The notes beneath the pieces are model-generated. The model was not told the origin of the DNA and did not search any database. It saw only the letters and a program-made list of their open reading frames with translations. DNA of 64,000 bases, taken from NCBI GenBank assembly GCA_009838175.1, contig VXSB01000013.1:62001-126000 (forward strand). The letters are read 5' to 3'. Positions 9,901-17,824 of this stretch are shown here, in pieces. The position numbers were made by a program, and so were the translations under genes. Positions within the stretch are counted from its first letter, which is position 1; every line of letters begins with the position of its first letter. Source of the stretch: Chloroflexota bacterium (GTDB lineage: Bacteria; Chloroflexota; Dehalococcoidia; Lucifugimonadales; Lucifugimonadaceae).

Positions 9901-10363
9901 GGACGACTACGGAATTTACGGATTTTCGGGCTACGGCCGGGAGAACGTCGAGTTCTACGTTATCAAAGACCTTGACGAGAAGTTCACTGAAGAGATTCCA
10001 CGCCGTATCGACCGCATCGCCCCCTTGCATGCTACCCGTATGGGCCCATCGATCCGCCACGCCACCAAGAAGCTCGCCGACCAAGATTCGCGCTCGCGTT
10101 TCCTGTTCCTAATCTCCGATGGCCGACCCCAAGATCGCGGCTACAGCCGAGAGGGCGTTGAGAAGGAATACGCCGTGCATGACACCCGCATGGCCTTGAT
10201 GGAAGCCCGGCGCGAAGGCATAGTTCCCTTCTGTTTGACCGTCGACAAACAGGGCCACGACTACTTGAAAGTCATGATGGACGACTTCAACTATGAAGTC
10301 CTGCCAGACGTCAGCATGTTGCCCCAGCGTCTATTGATGCTTTACAAACGTTTGACGACTTGA
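6965..10363 (+). CDS. Large VWA-domain protein, CbbO/NorD-like
   Basis: Putative partner of the MoxR ATPase. The protein has 1132 residues, much longer than NorD or CbbO as I know them. Residues 1-600 or so are alpha-helical and repetitive in character (repeats of type WxxxGxxLxxxSP), reminiscent of HEAT-like scaffolds. Residues about 615-690 are extremely acidic (long Asp/Glu runs). A VWA domain occupies the last 230 residues: MIDAS DMSAST at 913-918, a Thr in HATRMGPS, and FLISDGRPQD. MIDAS is complete, so metal-dependent ligand binding is expected. No signal peptide or membrane helix is seen, so it should be cytoplasmic. Start is the ATG at 6965; an ATG at 6992 is possible. Target protein unknown. 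Confidence 0.85.
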   Translation: MTQPSEQIRMNVRTELGSFPSPVQANYDRAREALTGRLADDKLDDWAQMGLTISKRTVRSWEAGAELFNASPRVQRHLPAGQFISWVRIGDQLCTASPSLAVAFFRASPEAIERLRPRYIGDWAQSCRSLYRGTWKSSALACKLFEATPQLLQSLSFDELRRFAEFLEEVSHRSYDMAGDALDKGSDLFPKLGRDAGAFIGLSNTVAKNSWRHVQPMFDAAQYSLVEMPREQRSSFIALVNRLSTKKGVDPSRVIRDGARALSGVGHEWRDTLIDLTHRIASEGSPEASSAFLTTGPRVLERVTFPQLIEWHGRGMQLNAEKPDAAEAYFKNESALSHEVLDALSSSVELDRVREIIRMYCRMLAGQEIEVQAAQQLVDKNIGWFQGELPTTEGTTIYLPKVINRHPSKDRNFAFFKVISTHQTGHIEFGSFRFSFERPSTMFTDIRPELTSANGNALESVSNDIAEKEPATDATDSNGAVTEVQSDDHTTIPMSRFFDLFPDRKLSNDVFTIFESTRVDAKVMGAYRGLAVSFQAVQEDALGSRPDMTELPAREALVEFMIRISLGQNANLIAPKRHMEVARKLRRLVRLMQNEPALVEDAAEATIRACAWLTEVKNEELGEDEFDNLDDDEEDDEQDGDDEEEQDLQGIIQAFIESMQPGEGYGEDDEESGEESEDFETGDEQDYSSPQEVDYRGEFKPELSQLLSQAQMMDGAEFADDDMGEMTPLSQEQLEQMMKNSAEVDIQEGQDGEEMSSELAEMLENLLKEMQRRDPQAQSQSSGPMQHVDEDGGPLTANGTDQFVYDEWDFRANEYRPRWCMVHEKEMSSGDTGFYRDTLVERASLLTMIKKQFELVMPEMYRKQKRLEDGEELDFDPMLEAVIDLRVGATPDEKIYWRRNKTERSVAVAFLLDMSASTAEAIEEAKRPNDDWGAPDDPVEYMVWLRSRRTEGLRKSYKRIVDVEKEGVVLLVNALETLGDDYGIYGFSGYGRENVEFYVIKDLDEKFTEEIPRRIDRIAPLHATRMGPSIRHATKKLADQDSRSRFLFLISDGRPQDRGYSREGVEKEYAVHDTRMALMEARREGIVPFCLTVDKQGHDYLKVMMDDFNYEVLPDVSMLPQRLLMLYKRLTT

Positions 10364-10413
10364 GATAGAAGATCACGGCAAACTTCCTTTCAGTCAATCC
10401 CGCGGCCCATCAG

Positions 10414-10440
10414 TCATTCCGGCGAAAGCCGGAATCCAGA
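10414..10440. repeat. Dispersed palindromic repeat, family A
   Basis: ATTCCGGCgaaaGCCGGAAT forms a perfect 8-bp hairpin with a GAAA loop, followed by CCAGA. An identical core is at 40866-40885 and a degraded version at 666-692. It lies between the VWA gene and the surface-protein gene. Confidence 0.8.
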
Positions 10441-10498
10441 GGAGCGGGGCAATGGGATCCGACGCAGGAACCACTTTCCCATCAACCGACCAACTAGG

Positions 10499-10519
10499 TT
10501 TCCCCGCTCGCGGGGGAAA
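10499..10519. repeat. Palindromic element downstream of the VWA gene
   Basis: TTTCCCC / GGGGAAA arms (7 bp) around a GC-rich loop, followed by a purine-rich tail ending GGGGGCG near 10540. It looks like another dispersed REP-type element, or a weak terminator without a U tract. The rest of the 263-base gap 10364-10626 holds only the family A repeat and nothing else recognised. Confidence 0.5.
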
Positions 10520-10626
10520 TGTCCGAAGGATAAAGGGGGCGTGTGTAGACTAGCGAATCAAACGTGCGCCACGTCTAATTCGGAGCGATTACGGGGGTGT
10601 TCGGAAAAGCTATAGGAGATCGTGCG

Positions 10627-11763
10627 ATGAAGCTGTGTTCAATTAAATCGAGATTGAAATTGGCGCTGGGTGTCGCGCTCGTCGGAGCGATTATTGTTGT
10701 CGGTACTCTAGTGCCACGGCCCAACGGGTCGTTTAGTGGCATCGCACTTGCCCAAAACCCGGATCCGCAGCCTACGGGGTCGATACAGGAGATAACTGCG
10801 TCGACACCAAACCTTACGCTGGCCGTTGGCGACACCGTTGTGCTTTCCATTAACGTGATCGGACGACAAGACATTGAGGACCAACGCTTGGCCGATGACG
10901 TCAAATTCGATTGGTCTGTATCAGGAGGGAGGTTGTCAGACGGCACCGATGGAACGTCAGCGTCATACACAGCTCCATCTGACCCCGGAATCTATAGTGT
11001 GACGGTTTCGCCTAGCTCAGGATGTATCGGCACTGGGTTAGCCTGCACAGCGACGTTTCGGATCACCGTTCGCCGTCCAGGCGAGGCGACCGGGCCCGAT
11101 GCACCGCCTCGCAATCCTGAGGGAGAAATCCCATCGATCCTAAGTGATTCTGAAGGAGAGCAATACCAAGTCTTCACCCCTGAAGAGGGCGGCATCTTTA
11201 CGGGCGAAAACTTCTCAATTTCCGCAGTAATGGGGATAGTTCCCAACAGTGAAATCATCGGACTACGCATGGCCGAAGACGGTTCCGCTTCCAATGCCGG
11301 GATGTCGCACCACCGCTACACCCTCAGCGGCAACCAGTACAGGGTCTTCGTCATTGATGCAGAAGGCGCACCAATATCGTCCTACAACTTGAACGGTACT
11401 GTGACCGTCTGCATCCCCGTGCCTGGGGCACTGCGTACTAACATCTCAAGCCTGGAAATGGTGAACAAGAACAGTAATGGCACATTGACAGTAATGTCGT
11501 CATCGGTGCGAATAAGCCCATCGCTCATCATATGCGGAAGCACCAGCACCTTGCCAGCCACCATAGCCGTCGGCATACGTGGCACACCCCCACCATTGCT
11601 TGAACCCGACCCCGAACCAGCCGAGATACTACCTGCGACTGGCGGTGCAGTACCAGTGTCTCAAGGGATCATTGCATGGGCGCTTCTTGTCGGCGTAGCG
11701 CTAATCGCTACCGGCACATTCGCCTCTACATACCGACATCGTCGACAAGAGGGCATCCGATAA
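10627..11763 (+). CDS. Secreted, membrane-anchored surface protein with LPATGG tail
   Basis: Exported protein of 378 residues. An N-terminal signal sequence (residues about 12-46, ending near IALAQ) is followed by an Ig-like region (about 60-155: GDTVVLSINVIGRQD, FDWSVSGG, YTAPSDPGIYSVTVSP) and a second domain (about 170-325: RNPEGEIPSIL, YQVFTPEEGG, SNAGMSHHRYTLSGN, CIPVPGAL). It ends with LPATGG at 335-340, a hydrophobic helix and RHRRQ, the layout of a sortase-type sorting signal. Both domains recur at the C-terminus of the 1218-residue protein at 32086-35742. Start is the ATG at 10627, preceded by TAGGAGAT; an upstream GTG at 10597 is less likely. Function unknown; a cell-surface role is inferred. 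Confidence 0.8.
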   Translation: MKLCSIKSRLKLALGVALVGAIIVVGTLVPRPNGSFSGIALAQNPDPQPTGSIQEITASTPNLTLAVGDTVVLSINVIGRQDIEDQRLADDVKFDWSVSGGRLSDGTDGTSASYTAPSDPGIYSVTVSPSSGCIGTGLACTATFRITVRRPGEATGPDAPPRNPEGEIPSILSDSEGEQYQVFTPEEGGIFTGENFSISAVMGIVPNSEIIGLRMAEDGSASNAGMSHHRYTLSGNQYRVFVIDAEGAPISSYNLNGTVTVCIPVPGALRTNISSLEMVNKNSNGTLTVMSSSVRISPSLIICGSTSTLPATIAVGIRGTPPPLLEPDPEPAEILPATGGAVPVSQGIIAWALLVGVALIATGTFASTYRHRRQEGIR

Positions 11764-11798
11764 AACTAAATCGATCTTTGAGAAGCGGTGAGCGGCTA

Positions 11799-12797
11799 TT
11801 ATTGCTGCAACTCGAACATCGCCAGCATCTTGTCCGCCCAATCCTTGTCAACCCTGATGATGTCCTGAGTCTCGTTGGCGACAGCATATCGGTTGTTACC
11901 GTCGGGCGTGACATCGCCAATGATCATCGAAGTCCGGTACACCTCAGTCAGCAACTCGCGGACCTCGACTTCCCGTCGGATGTGGACATACGGTGCATCT
12001 CTTCCTACACCGTAGGGTTCGTAATCGGCTGGGTCGTTCAGGTTAAGCACCTCAGCACCGTCGATTATCGGATTGCCGAAGTGCGTCAAGTAGTCCATCA
12101 GTACTTCAGCGTCGGCAGGCGTGGTTCCCGCGCACGGAGCAGCGCTGGCCGGAAGGTCGCAAACCACCCACTCGCCGACATCCTCGTCGAAGCCGTAGCC
12201 CGAAGTCACTTCATTGCCCTCGAAGAGCAGTATCTCGGTAGCCTCGTTCGGATCCATCGTGTAGAACCACTCGGGATATGGCAGTTCATCGACTAGCCTC
12301 AACATGACATCGCCCCACGAGTAGTCCACCGTGTACAACTCTTCGTACCCGCTTTGGCTCGCGTAATGAGCACCACCGTCCGGAGTTAGGTTGCCCATCT
12401 CCACCGTCAACTCGCGGTCGTCCCGTAGCCGGACTGTGATCGACAGCTTCGGGTTGTCGAGCCCATAAAGCGCTGGATCATCAATCGTCTTTTTCAGTTC
12501 TCTCTGAGACCTCGGACCACCCAAAAGTTGCGTTATACCACCCCAGCGGTAGAGGTTAGTAGGCACGTCTTTCTCGTCGTCGAAGTACCACCTGCGCTCA
12601 TCCTCGCGGAAGTGCCACGAGGTCGAATTCTCTTCGCTCGAAATCGAGATGTGACGCAGATCGTCTGGCGAAAGCGTGAAGAAGAAGGGCGGCTGGTCAG
12701 CGCGCTCGGTCTGACCGAGCTGCTTGACCACAATCGATGCCCCGATCGCAATCCAGCAAGCGGCGATTACGAGAACCAGTGAGACTCTTAGGCTCAT
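11799..12797 (-). CDS. DUF4340-type protein of Gld-like ABC system
   Basis: One N-terminal membrane helix (residues 5-27) followed by a large extracytoplasmic region of 332 residues. Features such as FTLSPDDLRHISISS, YGLDNPKLSITVRLRDDREL and the repeated beta-rich halves match the DUF4340 family, which occurs next to GldG-like proteins. It is the last gene of a four-gene minus-strand operon and starts four bases after the GldG-like gene. Its probable role is as an accessory of the exporter. No catalytic residues can be assigned. Confidence 0.8.
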   Translation of the reverse strand: MSLRVSLVLVIAACWIAIGASIVVKQLGQTERADQPPFFFTLSPDDLRHISISSEENSTSWHFREDERRWYFDDEKDVPTNLYRWGGITQLLGGPRSQRELKKTIDDPALYGLDNPKLSITVRLRDDRELTVEMGNLTPDGGAHYASQSGYEELYTVDYSWGDVMLRLVDELPYPEWFYTMDPNEATEILLFEGNEVTSGYGFDEDVGEWVVCDLPASAAPCAGTTPADAEVLMDYLTHFGNPIIDGAEVLNLNDPADYEPYGVGRDAPYVHIRREVEVRELLTEVYRTSMIIGDVTPDGNNRYAVANETQDIIRVDKDWADKMLAMFELQQ

Positions 12798-12800
12798 AGA

Positions 12801-14570
12801 TCAGCGTCTTCTCCACCAGGCCCAGATGCCAGCCAGAGCGATCAATATTGGCATCAGCAGCCAACCGCTCCAACGAACGAAGTTTCGCTCCGATTCGGTG
12901 AGCACCAGCTCACGGAACGCAACCTGCTTCGGGCGCAGCGTGATGAGTTCATAGTCGTCAGCCAAGTAGTTGACCGAATTGACGAAGAGGTCACCGTTTC
13001 TTGCAGAACCGAAATAGGCGTTGCTCGCAAAGTCGGTGTCGCCGATAAGCACCATCTGCGTCGATATCAGCTCATCGTTATCCCGACGGGGGCTGCCACC
13101 GATCTCCGCAACCGCCTCAACCGCAACCGCTACCGGGTGTGGCCCGCCTTGGTCCTCATCGACTTGGAAGCCGATGTTCTCAATGTCGGTCTCAGCCCAG
13201 CTGTTCAAGGTGCTGATGGCCACCAACTCCAGTCGAACATAGGGGATACCCTCATCCGTCAACGGAATCGTCTGTGGATCGATGTTGTACGAATAGAACG
13301 TCGATCCCGGCATATAGAGAACATCGAAATCTTCCGTCAACGGATGCGCCGGCAGTTGGCTGTTCGTGTTCTTGATCTGCAGGAAGGTCGGGTTCGGGGC
13401 GACGTAGCTCGCGGTGTCAACAACCGTGCCGTCTCCGACACCAACCGCGTACCGAGACAAGAAACCTTTGAACGAATCCGGAGTCGTGTCTGGTTCCAGC
13501 AACATCAAAATACTTCCGCCACGCCGACCGTACTCCGCGAGGATGCCCTCCTCACTTTCAGTCATCTCTTTCGTCGGCCCAGCAAAAATGATCGCAGCCG
13601 GGAGAAGCTCGGGATCGTTCGAAGACAACCGCTGACCCAACTCTTGCAGCGTCTCGTTCGCGATCGCGTAATTCTCGCGAACCAGCGATTCAGCAGCTAG
13701 AGCGTAACCATCGCCGCCTCGCGTCGCGTCAACTAGATCCCTAACCGCGTGGCCGCTGATGAAAACGATCGTTTTCTGCTTGATTTGGTTAACCACAAGC
13801 AAGCCCGTGATCACATCTTGCTCCGAAAACACATTGGGCCCGTCGTTAGGGTTCAAACCCGGGATGACTTCCGTTCTACGGCTTTCAGTCGCCTCAATTG
13901 CTAGAGACGGGAATTGAGTTATGCCGTACTCGGTAGCCACGTTCGGCTCCAACTCAGGATCCACTAACCGAAACGACAACGGCTGCTCCGTCGATCGACG
14001 CTTGAACTCGCTGAGCAGATCCTCTGTTGCCCGCCACGCCGCCTGACGCTGAGGCGTGTTACGACGGAAGAAGGCGGTAACTTGTATCGGCTCGCGCAAG
14101 TTCGAGAGCGTATTGAGCGTCGCATCCGACACGATGAATTGCTTAGTGCTCGTAGTGTCGATACGCAAAAAACCGGGCGGATCAGGTCGTCCGACGGCCC
14201 AATAGATGACGAAGTTGAGAACAATCGCAATAGCCAAGAATGCGATCAAAACGATGGCCGTGTTGAGTCCGTACCGTCCGCGGCGACCAAACACCGCGTA
14301 CCGAACCGCATCGAACGAAATACCAGCATCGATGATGAGAATCAGTAGGCCGATGCCCATCACGATGTACGAGTAGCCCTCCAAGTCGCGCAGGAAGATC
14401 CAAATCAGCGCGCCTAGAACCAATATCAGTGTTCCCGCCAACGCAAGTGCTTGACGGATCGAACGCGCACTCGCCATGATCCGCTCTCGCAGGGGCGTAT
14501 CGTCGGCGAGCTCCTCCATCGTCGGACGGCTCTCAGGCACCTCGGGCTGTTGACTGTCTTGAGTGGTCAT
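12801..14570 (-). CDS. GldG-like ABC-type transport auxiliary protein
   Basis: At 589 residues, it has about four N-terminal hydrophobic segments (residues 38-135), then a large extracytoplasmic domain (about 150-560) and a final membrane helix (SGWLLMPILIALAGIWAWW) before RRR. The extracytoplasmic part shows the family features TAFFRRNTPQRQAAW, TVYDLVDPE-like FRLVDPELEPNVA, and VFISGHAVRDL. The family (named after gliding protein GldG) works with an ABC-2 permease and ATPase. Whether this organism glides is not indicated; related operons are widespread in non-gliding bacteria. It lies between the permease and the DUF4340 gene. Confidence 0.83.
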   Translation of the reverse strand: MTTQDSQQPEVPESRPTMEELADDTPLRERIMASARSIRQALALAGTLILVLGALIWIFLRDLEGYSYIVMGIGLLILIIDAGISFDAVRYAVFGRRGRYGLNTAIVLIAFLAIAIVLNFVIYWAVGRPDPPGFLRIDTTSTKQFIVSDATLNTLSNLREPIQVTAFFRRNTPQRQAAWRATEDLLSEFKRRSTEQPLSFRLVDPELEPNVATEYGITQFPSLAIEATESRRTEVIPGLNPNDGPNVFSEQDVITGLLVVNQIKQKTIVFISGHAVRDLVDATRGGDGYALAAESLVRENYAIANETLQELGQRLSSNDPELLPAAIIFAGPTKEMTESEEGILAEYGRRGGSILMLLEPDTTPDSFKGFLSRYAVGVGDGTVVDTASYVAPNPTFLQIKNTNSQLPAHPLTEDFDVLYMPGSTFYSYNIDPQTIPLTDEGIPYVRLELVAISTLNSWAETDIENIGFQVDEDQGGPHPVAVAVEAVAEIGGSPRRDNDELISTQMVLIGDTDFASNAYFGSARNGDLFVNSVNYLADDYELITLRPKQVAFRELVLTESERNFVRWSGWLLMPILIALAGIWAWWRRR

Positions 14571-14617
14571 GGAGTTACAGTTGTCCGGGATACGTTAACT
14601 TCTCACGTCGATACGTA

Positions 14618-15379
14618 TCAGCGCCATCGTCGAGTTTCCAGCGCGATTACCGTCAGCATCAAGAACACGGCCGTAATCGAGAGATAGTAGACAACATCAC
14701 CTACCGACAGGATGCCGCGAGCAAAGTCGGCGAAGTGCCCAGCCTCCGCAACTCCGAAGCTGTCGAGGTCGAAGACCGAGAACGATGCGCCGAGTTGCAG
14801 CGCGTCCAATACCTCTGCCCCGATACCCGTGACACGTTCCGACACGAAATCGATGATTGTCAATCCTGTCAGCAGGCCGGCTCCGACGACCAGGCCTACA
14901 ATCTGGTTCGGACTCAGGGCAGAAGCGAACAGCCCAATCGCAAGTGTGGCTGCCGAGTAAAGGACTAAACCCAGATAACCAGTAAGTATCGGCCCAATGT
15001 CCGGTATCCCATACACGAACAGCAAGATCACGAAGTAGAGGGATAACACGAGCATCGCCAAGACGGTTATGAACGCCGCTAGGAACTTGCCAATCACGAT
15101 CTCGACCTCGCGCACGGGAGAAGTCAATAATAGTTCCAACGTCCCGATCTTCTGCTCCTCGGCAAGAAGACGCATGGTAATCGCCGGAGACATGAAGATC
15201 ATGAAGAACACCGCGCCCGCGAGGAAGCCGCGAATCGACGCTTCAGAAAACGCGTCCGATACCGAGGCCACGAAGAAGAAGCCTGTAATGGCTAGGAACG
15301 CAGCCGACACGACGTACGCCATCGGTGATGCGAAATACGTGCGGACCTCTTTGTTAGCGATTAACCAGATATAACGCAC
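14618..15379 (-). CDS. ABC-2 type permease, GldF-like
   Basis: Integral membrane permease of 253 residues with six predicted helices. The opening IWLIANKEVRTYFASPMAYV and the segment LRLLAEEQKIGTLELLLTSP (seen here as MRLLAEEQKIGTLELLLTSP) are hallmarks of ABC-2 permeases of the GldF/NosY kind. It starts three bases after the ATPase gene and precedes the GldG-like gene by 47 bases, so the three should form one complex. Confidence 0.88.
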   Translation of the reverse strand: MRYIWLIANKEVRTYFASPMAYVVSAAFLAITGFFFVASVSDAFSEASIRGFLAGAVFFMIFMSPAITMRLLAEEQKIGTLELLLTSPVREVEIVIGKFLAAFITVLAMLVLSLYFVILLFVYGIPDIGPILTGYLGLVLYSAATLAIGLFASALSPNQIVGLVVGAGLLTGLTIIDFVSERVTGIGAEVLDALQLGASFSVFDLDSFGVAEAGHFADFARGILSVGDVVYYLSITAVFLMLTVIALETRRWR

Positions 15380-15382
15380 GGT

Positions 15383-16351
15383 TCAACCCAGATCCTCTTC
15401 GGTCGTCAATTCCAAGAAGATCTCCTCTAATGTCAAGGGAAGCGGGGTGAGATTTATCAAACCCCATCCTCGTTCAATCACTTTGTTCGCAATCGTCTCC
15501 GTGGCCTGAGCGTTCGGGCGCGCGTCCACAATCAACGGGACGCTTCCTTCACGTTCTCCCTTGGCAACCGATTCGGCCCGATTGTCGCGGCGAGCGTCAA
15601 CCACCATCGGTAGCTGGCGCATTTCACCAATGATCTCTCGCGGTTCCGCACCGCGTACCGTCATCTCAATGCGTTCGGAATGTTGGAGTCGCTCCGAAAG
15701 GTTGTCTGGACGGTCGTCCGCGACGATACGACCATCGTGAATGACCAGCACCCGTCGACAGATCATGCTCACTTCAGGCAAGATGTGTGAGCTGAGCAGC
15801 AAAGTATGGTCTTCACCTAGCTCGCTGATCAACTCTCGCGTCTCCACCACCTGTATCGGGTCGATGCCGATCGTAGGCTCGTCCAAGATCAGCACGTCAG
15901 GTTCGTGAAGAATCGCCTGCGCAATGCCCGTCCTCTGTCTGTAACCTTTCGACAGCTTGCCAACGAGTGCGTTGCGATAGTCGCCGAGTCGCACTGTGTC
16001 GATAACCTTCGGCACTCGATCCTTGATCCACTCGCTATTCATCCCCCGCAGCATGCCCATGTACGACAAGAAGTCCGTAACCGTCATGTCATAGTAGAGG
16101 GGCACGGTTTCAGGCAGATACCCGATATGCCTGCGCGCATCGAGAGAGTGGGATACGACGTTGTAACCCGCAACCACCGCATCACCGTGAGTGGGTGGTG
16201 TGAATCCCGTCAAAACCCGCATCGTCGTCGTCTTGCCTGCGCCATTCGGACCCAAGAATCCCACGATCTCGCCTTTTAGCACTTCAAACGAAACGTCGAG
16301 AACCGCCGGGTAGGGCCCATAGTACTTCGACATGTGTTCAAGCTTGATCAT
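15383..16351 (-). CDS. ABC transporter ATP-binding protein, GldA-like
   Basis: ATPase of 322 residues. Walker A GPNGAGKTT is near residues 34-42, the signature reads LSKGYRQRTGIAQA, Walker B VLILDEPTIGID, and the switch histidine lies in LLLSSHILPEV. A C-terminal extension of about 90 residues follows the nucleotide-binding domain, as in GldA/NosF-type ATPases. It is the first gene of the minus-strand operon; its promoter should lie between 16352 and 16545. Confidence 0.9.
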   Translation of the reverse strand: MIKLEHMSKYYGPYPAVLDVSFEVLKGEIVGFLGPNGAGKTTTMRVLTGFTPPTHGDAVVAGYNVVSHSLDARRHIGYLPETVPLYYDMTVTDFLSYMGMLRGMNSEWIKDRVPKVIDTVRLGDYRNALVGKLSKGYRQRTGIAQAILHEPDVLILDEPTIGIDPIQVVETRELISELGEDHTLLLSSHILPEVSMICRRVLVIHDGRIVADDRPDNLSERLQHSERIEMTVRGAEPREIIGEMRQLPMVVDARRDNRAESVAKGEREGSVPLIVDARPNAQATETIANKVIERGWGLINLTPLPLTLEEIFLELTTEEDLG

Positions 16352-16380
16352 GGTTTCTGACGCCCTTCGCGCACGGATTG

Positions 16381-16398
16381 AAACTTAAGCGTAAGTTT
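16381..16398. promoter_or_regulatory. Perfect inverted repeat upstream of the Gld-type ABC operon
   Basis: AAACTTAagcgTAAGTTT has perfect 7-bp arms with a 4-base centre. It lies 30 bases before the ATPase start on the minus strand in a divergent promoter region. It looks like a transcription-factor operator; no trans-acting protein can be named. Confidence 0.45.
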
Positions 16399-16497
16399 TA
16401 ATACGCACGCATCGGCGGCACAGTTTCGATGTCAATCAAGCAATACAGTTTAACAACACACGAGCGCTCTACGTCCATTCCGTTGAGCAAGTGATAC

Positions 16498-16521
16498 ACA
16501 ACGATTGACTAAAATCGTTGT
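16498..16521. promoter_or_regulatory. Perfect 9-bp inverted repeat before the cysteine desulfurase gene
   Basis: Left arm ACAACGATT (16498-16506), six-base spacer, right arm AATCGTTGT (16513-16521). A TAAAAT hexamer that could serve as -10 lies within it (16510-16515). The start codon is 24 bases downstream. Position and symmetry suggest an operator, perhaps for an Fe-S or sulfur-responsive regulator, but that is inference. Confidence 0.5.
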
Positions 16522-16545
16522 TAATCAATCTCCTAGGCTCCCGTC

Positions 16546-17751
16546 ATGGCAACCACACTCCAAGAGGTCGACACTGCTTCCCAGATCATCTACCTCGATC
16601 ACGCCGCGACGACGCCAGTCCGCGAAGAGGTGCTCGACGCCATGCTTCCGTATTTCAGCGAAGCGTTCGGCAACCCTTCGAGCCTCTACGCCATCGCAGG
16701 CGAATCACGCAACGCAATCGACGAAGCGCGATCTCGGGTCGCATCGGTATTGAACTGCCGCACCAGCGAAGTTGTCTTTACCGGCGGAGGCACTGAAGCC
16801 GACAACATGGCAGTCAAGGGAGTCGCCTCAACTTTCGATGAACCCGGCGACATCGTCATCTCCGAAATCGAACACCACGCGATCATCCACACCGCTGAGC
16901 AACTCGAAAAAGATGGTCACCACGTGATCACGGTGCCTGTAGACCGTTACGGCGTCGTCAAACCCACCGACGTAAGTTCGCGACTCGGCGACAGCGACGC
17001 CGTAGTAAGCATCATGTTTGCCAACAACGAAGTCGGCGCAGTAAATGACATCCCGGAAATCGCACGTTTGGCGAAGGAGCATGGACGAAAAACCGGCAAA
17101 AACGTTGTGGTGCACACTGATGCCGTTCAAGCATCCGGCAAACTCTCATTAGATGTCAAAACGTTAGGCGTCGATCTGCTTTCGCTGTCCGCCCACAAAA
17201 TACACGGACCGAAAGGTGTCGGAGTGTTGTACGTCCGACGTGGCATCAAGTTGGAGGCACTAATCGCCGGTGGCGGACAAGAACGGCAACGCAGATCTGG
17301 CACCGAGAACGTCCCCGGCATCGTCGGTATGGGTATGGCGCTAGCACTCGCGGAAAACGAACGCCAGCAATTCTGTCAACGAACTCGTGAGCTCCGCGAC
17401 CATTTCTTGGCGGCAGTGACAGAGCGGGTATCCGGAGTCGTCGTAAACAACCATCCTCAAAACAGCCTGCCTCACATCGCCCATATCTCGATCCCCGGGC
17501 TCGAAGGTGAACCGATGCTGCTCGGACTCGATTTCAAAGGCGTCTGCGCCTCAAGTGGCAGCGCGTGCAGCTCCGCATCCGTCGAACCGTCACACGTCCT
17601 CATTGGCATGGGGATGAGCTATGAACTCGCCGCCGGCAGTCTCAGATTCTCATTCGGGAAAGATTCCAGAGAAGAAGATGTCCAATACGCAGTCAACGCG
17701 CTCAGTGAAGTAGTAGGCCAACTCCGCGGCATGCCCTCAATGACAGCCTGA
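16546..17751 (+). CDS. Cysteine desulfurase (NifS/IscS type)
   Basis: PLP enzyme that takes sulfur from L-cysteine as a persulfide for Fe-S cluster and thio-cofactor assembly. At 401 residues it has YLDHAATTPVREEVLDAM at the start, the PLP lysine in LSAHKIHGPKG (Lys218) and the catalytic cysteine in ASSGSACSS (Cys341). The loop around that cysteine resembles the NifS/IscS class I type. No scaffold (iscU), iscR or mnmA gene is next to it in the window, so whether it serves Fe-S clusters or tRNA thiolation cannot be decided. A 9-bp palindrome lies just upstream. Confidence 0.93.
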   Translation: MATTLQEVDTASQIIYLDHAATTPVREEVLDAMLPYFSEAFGNPSSLYAIAGESRNAIDEARSRVASVLNCRTSEVVFTGGGTEADNMAVKGVASTFDEPGDIVISEIEHHAIIHTAEQLEKDGHHVITVPVDRYGVVKPTDVSSRLGDSDAVVSIMFANNEVGAVNDIPEIARLAKEHGRKTGKNVVVHTDAVQASGKLSLDVKTLGVDLLSLSAHKIHGPKGVGVLYVRRGIKLEALIAGGGQERQRRSGTENVPGIVGMGMALALAENERQQFCQRTRELRDHFLAAVTERVSGVVVNNHPQNSLPHIAHISIPGLEGEPMLLGLDFKGVCASSGSACSSASVEPSHVLIGMGMSYELAAGSLRFSFGKDSREEDVQYAVNALSEVVGQLRGMPSMTA

Positions 17752-17824
17752 CCGGCATCTTTGCATGGCTCCGCTATGTATATTTGATACCTAGAATTCC
17801 ATCTGTTGGAGATCAAACCAAGCC

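Noticed and set aside
5453-10363. Naming the pair cbbQ/cbbO or norQ/norD
   Set aside because: No RuBisCO or NO reductase gene is near, and the VWA protein is much longer than the characterised members.
10627-11763. Firm call of a sortase substrate
   Set aside because: The LPATGG-helix-Arg tail fits, but no sortase is in the window and the sister protein lacks Leu-Pro, so I describe only a sorting-signal-like tail.
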